From contig NZ_CP126980.1 in the NCBI RefSeq assembly GCF_030252345.1, forward strand, positions 5,099,501 to 5,163,500: a stretch of DNA of 64,000 nt. Direction: 5' to 3'. Below are positions 10,180 through 17,998 of the stretch, in pieces. Numbering within the stretch: position 1 is the first letter of the stretch; each line of letters starts with the position of its first letter. Source of the DNA: Actinoplanes oblitus. Its GTDB lineage: Bacteria > Actinomycetota > Actinomycetes > Mycobacteriales > Micromonosporaceae. Below the pieces are notes generated by a model. It searched no databases and was not told where the DNA came from. It saw only the letters and a program-made list of their open reading frames with translations. A program made the translations under genes and the position numbers.

Positions 10180-11115
10180 TCACACCCGGAACGTGCGCCG
10201 ATACGCATCCGGCGCCACCCCCACCACCCGCTGAAAATGCCGCCGCAACGTCGTCGCCGTCCCCATCCCCGCCGCCACCGCGATCACCTCCACACTGTCG
10301 TCCGTCGACTCCAGCAACTCCTGCGCCCGCCGCACCCGCTGCGCCGACAACCACTGCAACGGCGTCGTCCCGGTCACCGCCTGGAACTGCCGCGCCAACT
10401 GCCGCGAACTCAGATTCGCCCGCCGCGCCAGATCCTCCACCGTCAACGGCTCATCCAGCCGGGCCACCACCCACGCCAGCAACTCCGACAACACATGCCC
10501 GGAACGCTGCGGCACCGGCGTCCGCACGAACTGCGCCTGCCCACCCGAACGATGCGGCGGCACCACCAACCGCCGCGCCGCCACATTCGCCACCGCCGGC
10601 CCATGATCCAACCGCACCAGATGCAGACACAGATCCATCGCCGCCGCCTTACCCGCCGACGTCAACACCCGCCCGTTGTCCACATACAGCACATCCGGAT
10701 CCACCCGCACCCGCGGAAACCGCGCCGCCAACTGCTCCGTATGCGCCCAATGCGTCGTCGCCGACAACCCGTCCAACAACCCCGCCGCCGCCAGCACGAA
10801 CGCACCCGTGCACAACGACACCACCCGCGCACCCGCCGCATACGCCGCTCGCACCGCCGCGACCAGACCCGCCGGGGGAGCGGCATCCACATCCGCCAAC
10901 CCCGGCACGATCACCGTCCCCGCATCGGCCAACCCGGCCAGCCCGACATCCGGCTCCACCACGAACCGCCCCAGCCGCACCGGCGCATCCCCACACACCC
11001 GCACCTCGTACCAGGGCACCGACACCGCGTCCGGACGCGAGCCGAACACCTCGTACGCCAAAGCCAACTCGAAATGCAGCATCCCGTCCGTGGCAGCCAC
11101 CGCAACCGACCTCAT
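10180..11115 (-). CDS. AraC-family regulator with DJ-1/PfpI-like domain (FtrA type)
   Basis: 311-aa transcription factor. The N-terminal GATase1/DJ-1-like domain (residues ~1-180) contains the nucleophile-elbow Cys in VVSLCTGAFVLAAAGLLDG and TTHWAHTEQL. The C-terminal AraC HTH pair (~210-311) has LTVEDLARRANLSSRQLARQ and TPLQWLSAQRVRRAQELLE. The ATG at 11115 gives the usual MRSVAV start of this family; a GTG seven codons upstream is possible. It is divergent from the oxidoreductase at 11186 with a 70-bp shared gap, so it probably regulates that gene. Third codon positions are unusually G-rich on its coding strand (C on +), part of the regional skew. Confidence 0.9.
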   Translation of the reverse strand: MRSVAVAATDGMLHFELALAYEVFGSRPDAVSVPWYEVRVCGDAPVRLGRFVVEPDVGLAGLADAGTVIVPGLADVDAAPPAGLVAAVRAAYAAGARVVSLCTGAFVLAAAGLLDGLSATTHWAHTEQLAARFPRVRVDPDVLYVDNGRVLTSAGKAAAMDLCLHLVRLDHGPAVANVAARRLVVPPHRSGGQAQFVRTPVPQRSGHVLSELLAWVVARLDEPLTVEDLARRANLSSRQLARQFQAVTGTTPLQWLSAQRVRRAQELLESTDDSVEVIAVAAGMGTATTLRRHFQRVVGVAPDAYRRTFRV

Positions 11116-11185
11116 GTCGGAAATTGTATGGACCACGTCGTTCCCGACACTGTCCCGCCCGCCACCACCACGAAAAGATCAACAC

Positions 11186-12241
11186 ATGAGCCACACCATC
11201 GCCGTCTACGGCGCCACCGGACACACCGGCCGGCACGTCACCACCGAACTACGCCGCCGCGGCCACCACCCCCTGCTCCTCGGCCGCGACCTCACCACCC
11301 TGCACACCCTGGACGACCACCCACGACACGCCACCGTCGACGACCCCGACTCCCTCGACCGCGCCCTGCACGGCGCCGACGCCGTCATCAACACCGCCGG
11401 ACCCTTCGCCACCACCGCCGGCCCCCTGATCGACGCCGCCCGCCGCGCCGGCATCCCCTACCTCGACGTCGCCGCCGAAATCGAAGCCAACCTCGACACC
11501 TTCACCCACCACACCGACGCCACCACCCTGATCATCCCGGCCATGGCCTTCTACGGCGGCCTCGGCGACCTCCTCGCCACCACCGCCCTCGACGGCGACA
11601 CCCACGCCGACACCATCCACATCGCCTACGGCCTCACCAGCTGGCACCCCACCCCCGGCACCCTCGCCTCCGGCACCGTCTCCACCCAACGCCGCGGCGG
11701 CCGCCGCCTGCGCTACACCAACGGCGCCCTGCACCACCACGACGACGCCCCCACCACCGTCACCTGGCCCTTCCCACCACCCCTCGGCCCCCGCGAAGTC
11801 CTCGCCGAATTCACCATGGCCGACGTCGTCACCCTCCCCACCCACCTGCGCGCCCACCACATCACCACCTACATGACCACCACCGCCGCCACCGACCTCG
11901 CCAACGCCGGCCCCCGCCGCGACACCCCGGAAACCTTCACCGTCGACGTCCTCATCCGCACCGGCACCACCCAACGCCGCATCACCGCCACCGGCCAGGA
12001 CATCTACGCCATCAGCGCCCCACTCGTCGTCGAAGCCACCGACCGCGTCCTCACCGGCCGCACCCGTGTCACCCACGGCGTCGCCTCCGCCGGCACCGCC
12101 TTCGACGCCCCCGACTTCCTCCGATCCCTGCACACCCACCTCACCATCCACCACCACAAACCGATTTCCGGTACGCCCACAGCACCGTTCCCGGCCAGCG
12201 ACAGGGGAACGGCACCGCTCACGCCGTCAACCCGGAATTGA
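11186..12241 (+). CDS. Saccharopine-dehydrogenase-like NAD(P)-binding protein
   Basis: 351-aa oxidoreductase of the saccharopine dehydrogenase/trans-acting enoyl reductase group. The N-terminal Rossmann motif is YGATGHTGRHV, followed by LLLGRDL, GADAVINTAGPF and AGIPYLDVAAE. The middle part (PAMAFYGGLGDLLA) is also typical. The substrate is unknown. It is divergent from the AraC gene at 10180-11115, its likely regulator. The last ~28 residues read through a dispersed 3'-end repeat (12163-12177) and are probably not part of the conserved fold; family members would end near HLTIHH. Confidence 0.82.
   Translation: MSHTIAVYGATGHTGRHVTTELRRRGHHPLLLGRDLTTLHTLDDHPRHATVDDPDSLDRALHGADAVINTAGPFATTAGPLIDAARRAGIPYLDVAAEIEANLDTFTHHTDATTLIIPAMAFYGGLGDLLATTALDGDTHADTIHIAYGLTSWHPTPGTLASGTVSTQRRGGRRLRYTNGALHHHDDAPTTVTWPFPPPLGPREVLAEFTMADVVTLPTHLRAHHITTYMTTTAATDLANAGPRRDTPETFTVDVLIRTGTTQRRITATGQDIYAISAPLVVEATDRVLTGRTRVTHGVASAGTAFDAPDFLRSLHTHLTIHHHKPISGTPTAPFPASDRGTAPLTPSTRN
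12163..12177 (+). repeat. 3'-end motif copy 1
   Basis: Exact GATTTCCGGTACGCC, overlapping the last codons of the oxidoreductase gene, in sense with it. It gives the peptide KPISGT in that frame. Confidence 0.6.
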
Positions 12242-12308
12242 CGACGGTGTCTCGGGCGGTCGAGACCAGGGAAGAGGCGGTCCACTTGCCACCCGGCCAG
12301 ATCGGTTG

Positions 12309-12340
12309 CGGCTGCCCGGCTCCGGGTAGCCGGGCAGCCG
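12309..12340 (+). terminator. Strong hairpin downstream of the oxidoreductase
   Basis: Perfect 12-bp stem: CGGCTGCCCGGC (12309-12320) with GCCGGGCAGCCG (12329-12340) and an 8-nt loop, 67 bases after the stop. No T-run. Confidence 0.65.
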
Positions 12341-12650
12341 CCTTACCCCGGCCACGCCGATCCCGCGGTGAGTAGGGAAGTGGCCGCCAGGCGGCTCACC
12401 GCAACATCGTCAAATCCACCGCACATCGCCTGGAAACGGACGCACATCAACTCCAGCGCAACGCGGTGATGCACAGGCGGACGCATCGGGCCCGGTTCGA
12501 ACAGCTGTGCGCCGACCGGAGAGCGCAGCCGTCATGGGTGCCGGTGACCATCGGAACGCGCAGACCCGTCTCGTCTCGTCGCGCCGCCGAGACGGTGATC
12601 TGCCTGCCTGAGCGCCGACCGCCATCGACTCGTCCGCGGCCCTAAAATAT

Positions 12651-12678
12651 CAGGTCGATAATCTATATTATGTCAACT
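12651..12678 (+). other. Chromosome dimer resolution site (dif)
   Basis: 28 bp in the canonical Xer layout: XerC-side arm CAGGTCGATAA (12651-12661), 6-nt core TCTATA (12662-12667), XerD-side arm TTATGTCAACT (12668-12678). The inner ATAA / TTAT symmetry and the TTATGTNAANT arm match E. coli dif (arm TTATGTTAAAT) and the actinobacterial form (GATAAT ... ATTATGTCAA). XerC and XerD exchange strands here to resolve chromosome dimers at division. The site is in an otherwise gene-free stretch, as expected for a terminus. Confidence 0.88.
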
Positions 12679-13049
12679 AGAGCGCGGAGAGGGGTCGCTA
12701 ACACCGCATTGCCCACCCCCCGCGCTTGTGCGGACCAGCCGGCGGAACTCCAGGGCCAGCACGCAGGAGCGTGGCGTCTGATCGGGCGCCTCCGGCAGTC
12801 CCGGGGTCCGCTGCGGCATCCTTCTGCGAGCACTGCGCTCAGGCCACCCGCGCAGGTTTTGAAGGCTGTCCGCACAGGCGTTCGACACAGGCGACGGAGC
12901 ACTCAGGAGGGTTCTCCTGGAACCGATGCGTGGGCGAATTGGTTCGTGAGCGCCCGTGGAGTGCACGCCGGGCCCGCGTGCTTCACGTATAGGGCTCGGA
13001 CGGCTTCACGCGCGACGGGGCCGGACGCTTCCCGCGAGGGCTTCCGAGC

Positions 13050-13075
13050 TTTTCCACAGCAGCGACTTGTCCACA
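13050..13075 (+). other. Two DnaA-box-like sequences
   Basis: TTTTCCACA (13050-13058) and TTGTCCACA (13067-13075), same orientation, 8 bp apart. The second equals the high-GC actinobacterial DnaA-box consensus. No dnaA, dnaN or AT-rich unwinding region is present, so this is not oriC; it may be a DnaA-titrating site or chance. Confidence 0.4.
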
Positions 13076-13390
13076 GACCGCCGATCAGCCCGGCGCCTTT
13101 TGCGCCACACTGCCTAGCGGGGGCAACCCCCAGGGTTGGGCGGGACTGTGACTGGTTGGCGCGCGGCGTGCCGAAAAATGGTGTGCGCCGCTTGCGCGAC
13201 AGGGGTGATCAGGAAACCCTCCCCGCTTCCGCGGGTCGGGCACCTCCTGCCTTCCGCCGACTCGCCGCCAACCTCAGGCCAGCCGATCGTGTCGAGCCCT
13301 CTTGGGCGCCGCTTGCCCCGGATTCGGGTGAAAGCCTACGCAACTGATCCAGTCGCATGCTAAGGTCCATCCAGGCACAAATGCGGATAT

Positions 13391-13418
13391 ATCATGCATA
13401 ATATCTCTTATGCAGCAC
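13391..13418 (+). promoter_or_regulatory. dif-like palindrome overlapping recombinase start
   Basis: TGCATAA (13395-13401) and TTATGCA (13408-13414) are perfect inverted arms around a 6-nt core, TATCTC. In Xer format the 11-nt arms are ATCATGCATAA and TTATGCAGCAC, sharing the inner ATAA/TTAT with dif. The ATG of the recombinase gene (13410-13412) lies inside the right arm. CATAAT at 13397-13402 would be a -10 hexamer for a leaderless transcript. Bound recombinase would therefore cover its own promoter and start codon. Confidence 0.55.
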
Positions 13419-14378
13419 GAATCAGCCGCTGAGCCCCCCACCCCCTTGGCCGAGCTCGTCGACGAGTTCTTGGCGGCACGGGCCACCCGCAAGCCTTCGG
13501 CGCACACCCTCGCGGCGTACCAGCGGGATTTGACCTTGGTGTTGCGGCTGGTGTCGCCGGTGCCGCTCGCCCCTGCCGACCTCTCCCCCCGGGTGTTGCG
13601 GGCGGCGTTCGCGCGGTTCGCCGCGCAGCGGGCGCCGGCGTCGGTGGCGCGGGCGTGGTCGTCGTGGAACGCGTTCTTCACGTTCTTGGTGACGGAGGGT
13701 GTTGTGGCGGGGAATCCGATGTCGGCGGTGGACAAGCCGCGGATGGTGGCGCACTCCCCCAAGCCGTTGCGGGGTGAGGATACGCCGGAGCAGTTGTTGC
13801 GGGTGGTGTCGCAGGTGGATGAGCGGCAGCGGGATCCGTGGCCGGAGCGGGACGTGCTGGTGCTGGCGTTGGCGTTGTGTGCGGGTTTGCGGTTGTCGGA
13901 GTTGTTGGGTTTGCGGGTTGGTTCGGTGTCGGGTCGTGACGGTGAGCGGCGGGTTGAGGTGGCCGGGAAGGGTGGGCGGCCTCGGGTGGTGCCGATCGAC
14001 AATGGGTTGGACGCGGCGGTGGCGCGGTATGTGGCGAGTCGGCGGGTGCGGTTCGGTCGGGTGGTGCCGTCGGATCCGTTGCTGGTGGATCGGCATGGGG
14101 CGCCGTTGCAGCGGGGTGGTTTGCAGTATTTGGTGCGGTCGTGCTTCCGGCGGGCCGGGATTGGTGATCGGGTGCCGCGGGGTGCGCAGTTGCATGCGTT
14201 GCGGCATACGTTCGCGACGCGGTTGGCGGAGGACGGGGCGAACGCGTCGGAGATCATGCGGTTGCTGGGGCATGCGTCGTTGGCGACGTCGCAGAATTAC
14301 ATCGAGGTGACGGCGGAGCAGCAGCGGGCAGCGATCGCGTCGAATCGCACCAACCGGGTGTTGCGGGAGTTGGGCTGA
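13410..14378 (+). CDS. XerC/D-family tyrosine recombinase beside dif
   Basis: 322-aa tyrosine recombinase. The core-binding domain spans ~10-105; the catalytic domain has all six key residues: Arg161 (AGLRLSEL), Lys187 (AGKGGRPR), His262 and Arg265 (HALRHTFAT), His288 (LLGHASLAT) and nucleophile Tyr297 (SQNYIEV). Length and motifs match Xer proteins rather than phage integrases. There is no ribosome site; the ATG is inside a dif-like palindrome with a -10-like CATAAT 8-13 nt ahead, suggesting a leaderless mRNA. It is 731 bp from dif. Ordinary actinobacterial xerC and xerD lie elsewhere, so this may be an extra, dif-linked recombinase. Codon third positions shift from C- to G-rich within the gene, at about 13.6-13.7 kb. 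Confidence 0.9.
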   Translation: MQHESAAEPPTPLAELVDEFLAARATRKPSAHTLAAYQRDLTLVLRLVSPVPLAPADLSPRVLRAAFARFAAQRAPASVARAWSSWNAFFTFLVTEGVVAGNPMSAVDKPRMVAHSPKPLRGEDTPEQLLRVVSQVDERQRDPWPERDVLVLALALCAGLRLSELLGLRVGSVSGRDGERRVEVAGKGGRPRVVPIDNGLDAAVARYVASRRVRFGRVVPSDPLLVDRHGAPLQRGGLQYLVRSCFRRAGIGDRVPRGAQLHALRHTFATRLAEDGANASEIMRLLGHASLATSQNYIEVTAEQQRAAIASNRTNRVLRELG

Positions 14379-14413
14379 TTCGGGTGCCGCTCCCCCGCGT
14401 TAGGTTGATCGGC

Positions 14414-15133
14414 ATGAGGTTGCGTGAGGATGAGGTGCGGATCGGTGACATCCGCGCGGTCGTGATCGGTCCGGCCGGTGGTGGGGTGTTTCCCGGTGTG
14501 CTGTTGTATACGGATATTTTTCAGCTGACCGAGTCGACGTTGCGGTCGGCGCGCCGGTTGGCGTCGGCGGGGTTTGTGGTGTGTGTGCCGGAGATTTATC
14601 CGCGGGGTGAGCTGGCGGGGGTGGCGCTGGAGTTCGACGATGCGGGTAAGGCGCGGGGTCTGGCGGGTGCGGCGGCGATGTCGACGGCGCAGTTCGATGC
14701 GGATCGGGTGGCTGTTCTGGATTATCTGGAGCGGCGTGCTGAGGTGTCGTCGTTGCTGGTGACCGGGTTTTGTATCGGTGGGCATCTGGCGTTTCGGGCG
14801 GCGTTGGATCCGCGGGTGTCGGCGACGGTGTGTTTTTATCCGACGGGTTTGCACAATGGTGCGCTGGGTGCGGATGTCGCGGATTCGCTGGCGCGGGCGG
14901 GTGAGATTCGGGGCCGGTTGATGGTGGTGTTCGGGTCGCGGGATCCGCATGTGCCGGCGCAGGCGCGGTTGGCGACGGTTGGTGCGTTGTATGCGGCGGG
15001 TCTCGACGATGTGGAGTTGCACGTTTTCGCCGGTGGGGAGCATGCGTTCATGCGGGATGTGGGGGCGCGGCACGATCCGGTGTTGACCGACTTGGCGTTC
15101 GCCGAGGCGGTTTCGTTTTTCCGGGGTCGTTGA
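14414..15133 (+). CDS. Dienelactone hydrolase family protein
   Basis: 239-aa alpha/beta-hydrolase of the DLH family. The Cys-Asp-His triad is visible: Cys120 in TGFCIGGHLAF, Asp177 in FGSRDPHVP and His210 in GGEHAFMRD. The N-terminal VIGPAGGGVFPGVLLYTDIF matches too. Cytoplasmic; the true substrate is probably not a chloroaromatic dienelactone, since no ortho-cleavage genes are near. The ATG at 14414 is chosen (an earlier in-frame ATG at 14384 overlaps the region just behind the recombinase stop). Third positions are G/T-rich (many TTG, GTG, GCG codons), part of the regional skew. Confidence 0.9.
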   Translation: MRLREDEVRIGDIRAVVIGPAGGGVFPGVLLYTDIFQLTESTLRSARRLASAGFVVCVPEIYPRGELAGVALEFDDAGKARGLAGAAAMSTAQFDADRVAVLDYLERRAEVSSLLVTGFCIGGHLAFRAALDPRVSATVCFYPTGLHNGALGADVADSLARAGEIRGRLMVVFGSRDPHVPAQARLATVGALYAAGLDDVELHVFAGGEHAFMRDVGARHDPVLTDLAFAEAVSFFRGR

Positions 15134-15137
15134 GCTC

Positions 15138-15677
15138 GTGTTCTCGTGGGTGCCGTTGGAGACGTCGCGGTTGCGGTTGCGGCGGTTCGAGGCCGCTGAC
15201 GCGGCGGGGGTGCAGGCCGTGTGGAGCGATCGGGATTTCTTGCGGTTCGCGCCGGTGGGTTTTCGGTACGCGGGGGCGGGTCTCGATCGTGCGGTCGACT
15301 GGTGTTCGCGGGGTGTGGACGGGTTGGCGGGGGTGTCGCGCGAGGATGGCCGGTTGGCGTGTCATGTGGGGTTGTTCAACGCGGATTGGTCGGCGATGAC
15401 CGCGGAGATCCATTATTGGACGGCGGGGTGGGCGCGGGGCCGGGGTTTCGCGGTGGAGGCGGCGGTCGCGGTGAGCCGGTGGGCGTTGACGTCGGAGGGG
15501 CTGCATCGGGTGACGTTGCAGGTGGATACCCGTAATGAGGCGTCGGTGCGGGTGGCGTCGCGGGCCGGGTTCCGGTTCGAGGGTGTGTTGCGTAATGCGT
15601 CGTGGACCCGGTCGGGGCGTGGTGATCTGGCGGTGTACAGCCTGATCCCGGCGGACTTGGTGGGGTCGGCCGGTTAG
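15138..15677 (+). CDS. GNAT acetyltransferase (RimJ/RimL type)
   Basis: 179-aa N-acetyltransferase. LETSRLRLRRFEAADA at the N-terminus and the acetyl-CoA loop AGWARGRGFAVEAAVAV (residues ~96-112), then LQVDTRNEASVRVASRAGFR, are typical of RimJ/RimL-like enzymes that modify protein N-termini or small amines. GTG start four bases after the upstream stop, so it is probably co-transcribed with the hydrolase. Its stop overlaps the stop of the convergent methyltransferase by 4 bp. Confidence 0.9.
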   Translation: MFSWVPLETSRLRLRRFEAADAAGVQAVWSDRDFLRFAPVGFRYAGAGLDRAVDWCSRGVDGLAGVSREDGRLACHVGLFNADWSAMTAEIHYWTAGWARGRGFAVEAAVAVSRWALTSEGLHRVTLQVDTRNEASVRVASRAGFRFEGVLRNASWTRSGRGDLAVYSLIPADLVGSAG

Positions 15678-16258
15678 TGGTAGGCGCGGAAGGCGCGCAT
15701 CAGGTAGCCGGGCATGGTGAGTTTTTCGGCGTTGACTTCGGCGGTGATCTGGACGTCTTTGATGGTGATGTCGGTCCAGGTGGGTTCGGGGAACCATTGG
15801 GTGAGGTGCTCGCGGGTGATGGTCCAGGTGTCGCCGGCGGCGGCGGAGATGGCCAGGACGTAGAGCATGGTGCCGGGTTCGGCGAGGCCGGGTAGCTGGG
15901 CGAGGTAGGCGTCGAGGCCGCCGAAGCGGTGCAGGTTGTGCAGCAGGCCGCAGTCGATGATGGTGTCGAACGGCGCGTTGGGCAGGTTGAGCTGGGTGGC
16001 GTCCTGGACTTCGAAGGTGGCGGTGAGGCCGGTGGCTTTGGCGCGGGCGCGTTCGATGGCCACGGGTGAGATGTCGATGCCGGTGACGTGGTATCCGCGG
16101 CGGGCCAGGGCGAGGGAGAGGTCGCCGGTGCCGCAGCCGAGGTCGAGGACTTTGGGGCCGCGGATGCCGAAGTCGAGCAGGGCGGTGAGTGCGGGTTGTG
16201 GTTTGCCGATGTCCCAGGGTGCGGTGCCGGTGCGGTAGGCCTCGTCGTAGTCGATCAT
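15674..16258 (-). CDS. Class I SAM-dependent methyltransferase
   Basis: 194-aa methyltransferase. Motif I VLDLGCGTGDLSLALA (residues ~37-52), the acidic GIDISP loop, the post-I DATQLNLPN segment and FDTIIDCGLLHNLH (motif II) are clear. The N-terminus DYDEAYRTGTAPWDIGKPQP is shared with thiopurine/tellurite-type small-molecule methyltransferases. It converges with the GNAT gene (4-bp stop overlap). Acceptor substrate unknown. Confidence 0.9.
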   Translation of the reverse strand: MIDYDEAYRTGTAPWDIGKPQPALTALLDFGIRGPKVLDLGCGTGDLSLALARRGYHVTGIDISPVAIERARAKATGLTATFEVQDATQLNLPNAPFDTIIDCGLLHNLHRFGGLDAYLAQLPGLAEPGTMLYVLAISAAAGDTWTITREHLTQWFPEPTWTDITIKDVQITAEVNAEKLTMPGYLMRAFRAYH

Positions 16259-16348
16259 TTCTCCCCCAGAGCCGGTCGGCGTGCTGCGACCCTATCGTGC
16301 CGGTGCCGGTGCCGGTGGGGGTGTTGGCGGGTTTGAGGCTTTGTTCGG

Positions 16349-16364
16349 CGAAACCCGGGTTTCG
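16349..16364. promoter_or_regulatory. 16-bp perfect palindrome
   Basis: CGAAACCCGGGTTTCG, self-complementary without a spacer, in the gap between two minus-strand genes (16259-16383). It could be an operator upstream of the methyltransferase gene or a termination stem behind the small gene at 16384. Confidence 0.35.
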
Positions 16365-16383
16365 TCGCGGGAAGTCTCAACGC

Positions 16384-16617
16384 TTAGAGGCCGAGTCCGT
16401 TCAGGATGCGGTGGATTGTCTCGGCTGTTCCGCCGGTGCTCTTGGCCGGTCCGTCGGCGGCCAGGATGTGGTCGCCGGCGATCAGCCGCATCAGTGCGTC
16501 GACGTGTTCGATCACGTCCTGCCGGTCGGCGTCGGCTGCCGCGGCTCGCAGTTGCAGGGAGAGTTTCAGCAGTGTGGCGGTGTGCTCCCCCACCTGGTTG
16601 GTGCGTTCGGGTCCCAT
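16384..16617 (-). CDS. Small hypothetical protein, 77 aa
   Basis: Mostly helical, not recognised: two predicted helices (THATLLKLSLQ-like residues 10-25 and RQDVIEHVDALMRLIAG at ~32-48) and a short C-terminal helix. No ribosome site; TACTCT seven bases ahead of the ATG could be the -10 of a leaderless mRNA. Supported only by codon bias and length. Confidence 0.45.
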   Translation of the reverse strand: MGPERTNQVGEHTATLLKLSLQLRAAAADADRQDVIEHVDALMRLIAGDHILAADGPAKSTGGTAETIHRILNGLGL

Positions 16618-16711
16618 GTTCGCAGAGTAGGGAGGGAACGCCAGGGGGCCGCAACGCGGACCGCGAATCGGGGTTCGGCTCTGTTGCGCGGGGTGTGACC
16701 CGGGCCGGTTG

Positions 16712-17152
16712 TCAGGGGATGCGTTCGGCGAGGGAGACGATGATGCCTTCGGGGCCGCGCAGGTAGGCCATCCGCCAGGTGTTCTCGTATTCGCCGATGC
16801 CGCCGACCAGGGTGTAGCCGGCGCTCGCCGCCCAGTCGACGGTGGCTCGCAGGTCGTCGACTTCGAAGCACACGTTGCGCAGGCCGAGTTCGTTGGCCAT
16901 GGCGGTCGGTGAGCCGGGTACGGAGTCGGGGCGGACGAAGCGGGAGAGTTCCAGGCGGGCGCCGTTGTCGGGGGCTTTCAGCATGACGATCTCGGTGCGT
17001 GAGCCGGGGATGCCGCAGACGGTGTCCAGGAAGGCGCCTTCGACGAACATCCGGCCTTCCACCCGCAGGCCGAGTGCCACGAAGAAGGCGGTGGCGGTGT
17101 CGAGGTCGGCGACGGTGATGCCGACATGGTCGAAGCGTCGTACGTGGGTCAT
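16712..17152 (-). CDS. VOC family protein (glyoxalase/bleomycin-resistance fold)
   Basis: 146-aa single protein with two beta-alpha-beta-beta-beta modules: FDHVGITVADLDTATAFF at the N-terminus (metal-ligand His at residue 9) and LGLRNVCFEVDDLRATVDW midway, ending with YLRGPEGIIVSLAE (Glu metal ligand). Such proteins are metal-dependent isomerases/dioxygenases or binding proteins. The ATG at 17152 begins the conserved fold; the open frame upstream is not protein-like. Monocistronic. Confidence 0.88.
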   Translation of the reverse strand: MTHVRRFDHVGITVADLDTATAFFVALGLRVEGRMFVEGAFLDTVCGIPGSRTEIVMLKAPDNGARLELSRFVRPDSVPGSPTAMANELGLRNVCFEVDDLRATVDWAASAGYTLVGGIGEYENTWRMAYLRGPEGIIVSLAERIP

Positions 17153-17407
17153 GGGCGGTGCTCCCGTCGTCGTGCCGGGCCGGTGACTGGCAGGGTACCG
17201 GGGGTTGCTGCCCGGGCCGGGCGACGCCGCCGTGCCGGTGGTCGCGGCGGTGGGCCGGGTGGACGGTCGAGGTGTCCAGGCCGGTGGGTGTCTTCTCCCC
17301 AGGTGGCGCTCCCCCGTATCGGTGGGTTCGAACGGGTTCCGACGGTACCGCCGTCGCGCGGTGGGTAGTCCTTCTGCGCGGACGTGGCCGTGGGAGGGTG
17401 GTGGGTG

Positions 17408-17998
17408 ATGGAGTTGCTGGCCCGGGCGATGTGGGGGCCTGCCGCGCCGGGGTTGCGGGTGTTGCCGTCGTCGGCGGCGGAGCTGTTGACGGCGTTGCGG
17501 GCGCCGGCGCGGCTGGGTGCGCATTTGCGGGCGGTGCACGATGTGGCGTGGCGGTTGACCGGCTGGCTGGGTGGGGCGTATCCGGGGTTGCGGTTCGACC
17601 GGCGGGCGGTGCTGTTCGGGGCGGCCACTCACGACATCGGCAAGGTGCTGCATCCGGAGGAGTTGTCGGGGCCGGGGTCGCGGCATGAGGATGCCGGCCG
17701 GTGGCTGCTGCTGGCGGCCGGGGTGGATCCGCGGTTGGCGCGGTTCGCCGGTAGCCACGGCAGGTGGGATGCGCCGGGGGCGCGGCTGGAGGATCTGCTG
17801 GTCGCCGTGGCGGACAAGGTGTGGAAGGCGAACCGGGTGCCGGATCTGGAGTACCTGGTGGTGCAGCGGCTGGTCGTGGTGTCCGGGCAGGAGCCGTGGA
17901 CGGCGTTCCTGACGCTGGACGGTCAGCTGGACGCGCTGGCGGCCGGGGCGGGCGGGCGGTTGGCGTACCAGAACGGGTTTCCGATCGCCGTCGGGTGA
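17408..17998 (+). CDS. HD-domain phosphohydrolase
   Basis: 196-aa protein with an HD metal-binding domain: H in HLRAVHDVAWRLTGWL, the HD pair in ATHDIGKVLHPEEL (residues ~75-76), HEDAGRWLL, and a later Asp in VAVADKVWKANR. HD proteins cleave phosphoesters of nucleotides or metabolites; the substrate is unknown. The ATG is preceded by a GGGAGGG element. Monocistronic, in the G-rich zone. Confidence 0.82.
   Translation: MELLARAMWGPAAPGLRVLPSSAAELLTALRAPARLGAHLRAVHDVAWRLTGWLGGAYPGLRFDRRAVLFGAATHDIGKVLHPEELSGPGSRHEDAGRWLLLAAGVDPRLARFAGSHGRWDAPGARLEDLLVAVADKVWKANRVPDLEYLVVQRLVVVSGQEPWTAFLTLDGQLDALAAGAGGRLAYQNGFPIAVG

Larger units (their letters stand above)
12341..13409. other. Gene-free terminus region around dif
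   Basis: Over 1 kb without a supportable gene; short open frames on both strands have no start signal and no family resemblance. It holds the dif site (12651-12678), two DnaA-box-like sequences (13050-13075) and, at its right end, the promoter and dif-like palindrome of the recombinase gene. Base composition is mixed here, whereas both flanks are strongly skewed in opposite senses. Confidence 0.7.

Noticed and set aside
12670..13347. 225-codon open frame beginning inside dif
   Set aside because: Its ATG is part of the dif arm, there is no ribosome site, the peptide has no family resemblance, and it runs through the DnaA-like boxes.
12341..13409. Origin of replication, suggested by DnaA-like boxes and the sign of the skew change
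   Set aside because: No dnaA, dnaN, recF, rpmH or AT-rich unwinding element, only two boxes, and a clear dif site beside them.
6593..14378. A prophage or integrative element between the two tyrosine recombinases
   Set aside because: The intervening genes are ordinary chromosomal ones, no structural or transfer genes and no direct repeats were seen, and composition changes follow the terminus skew.
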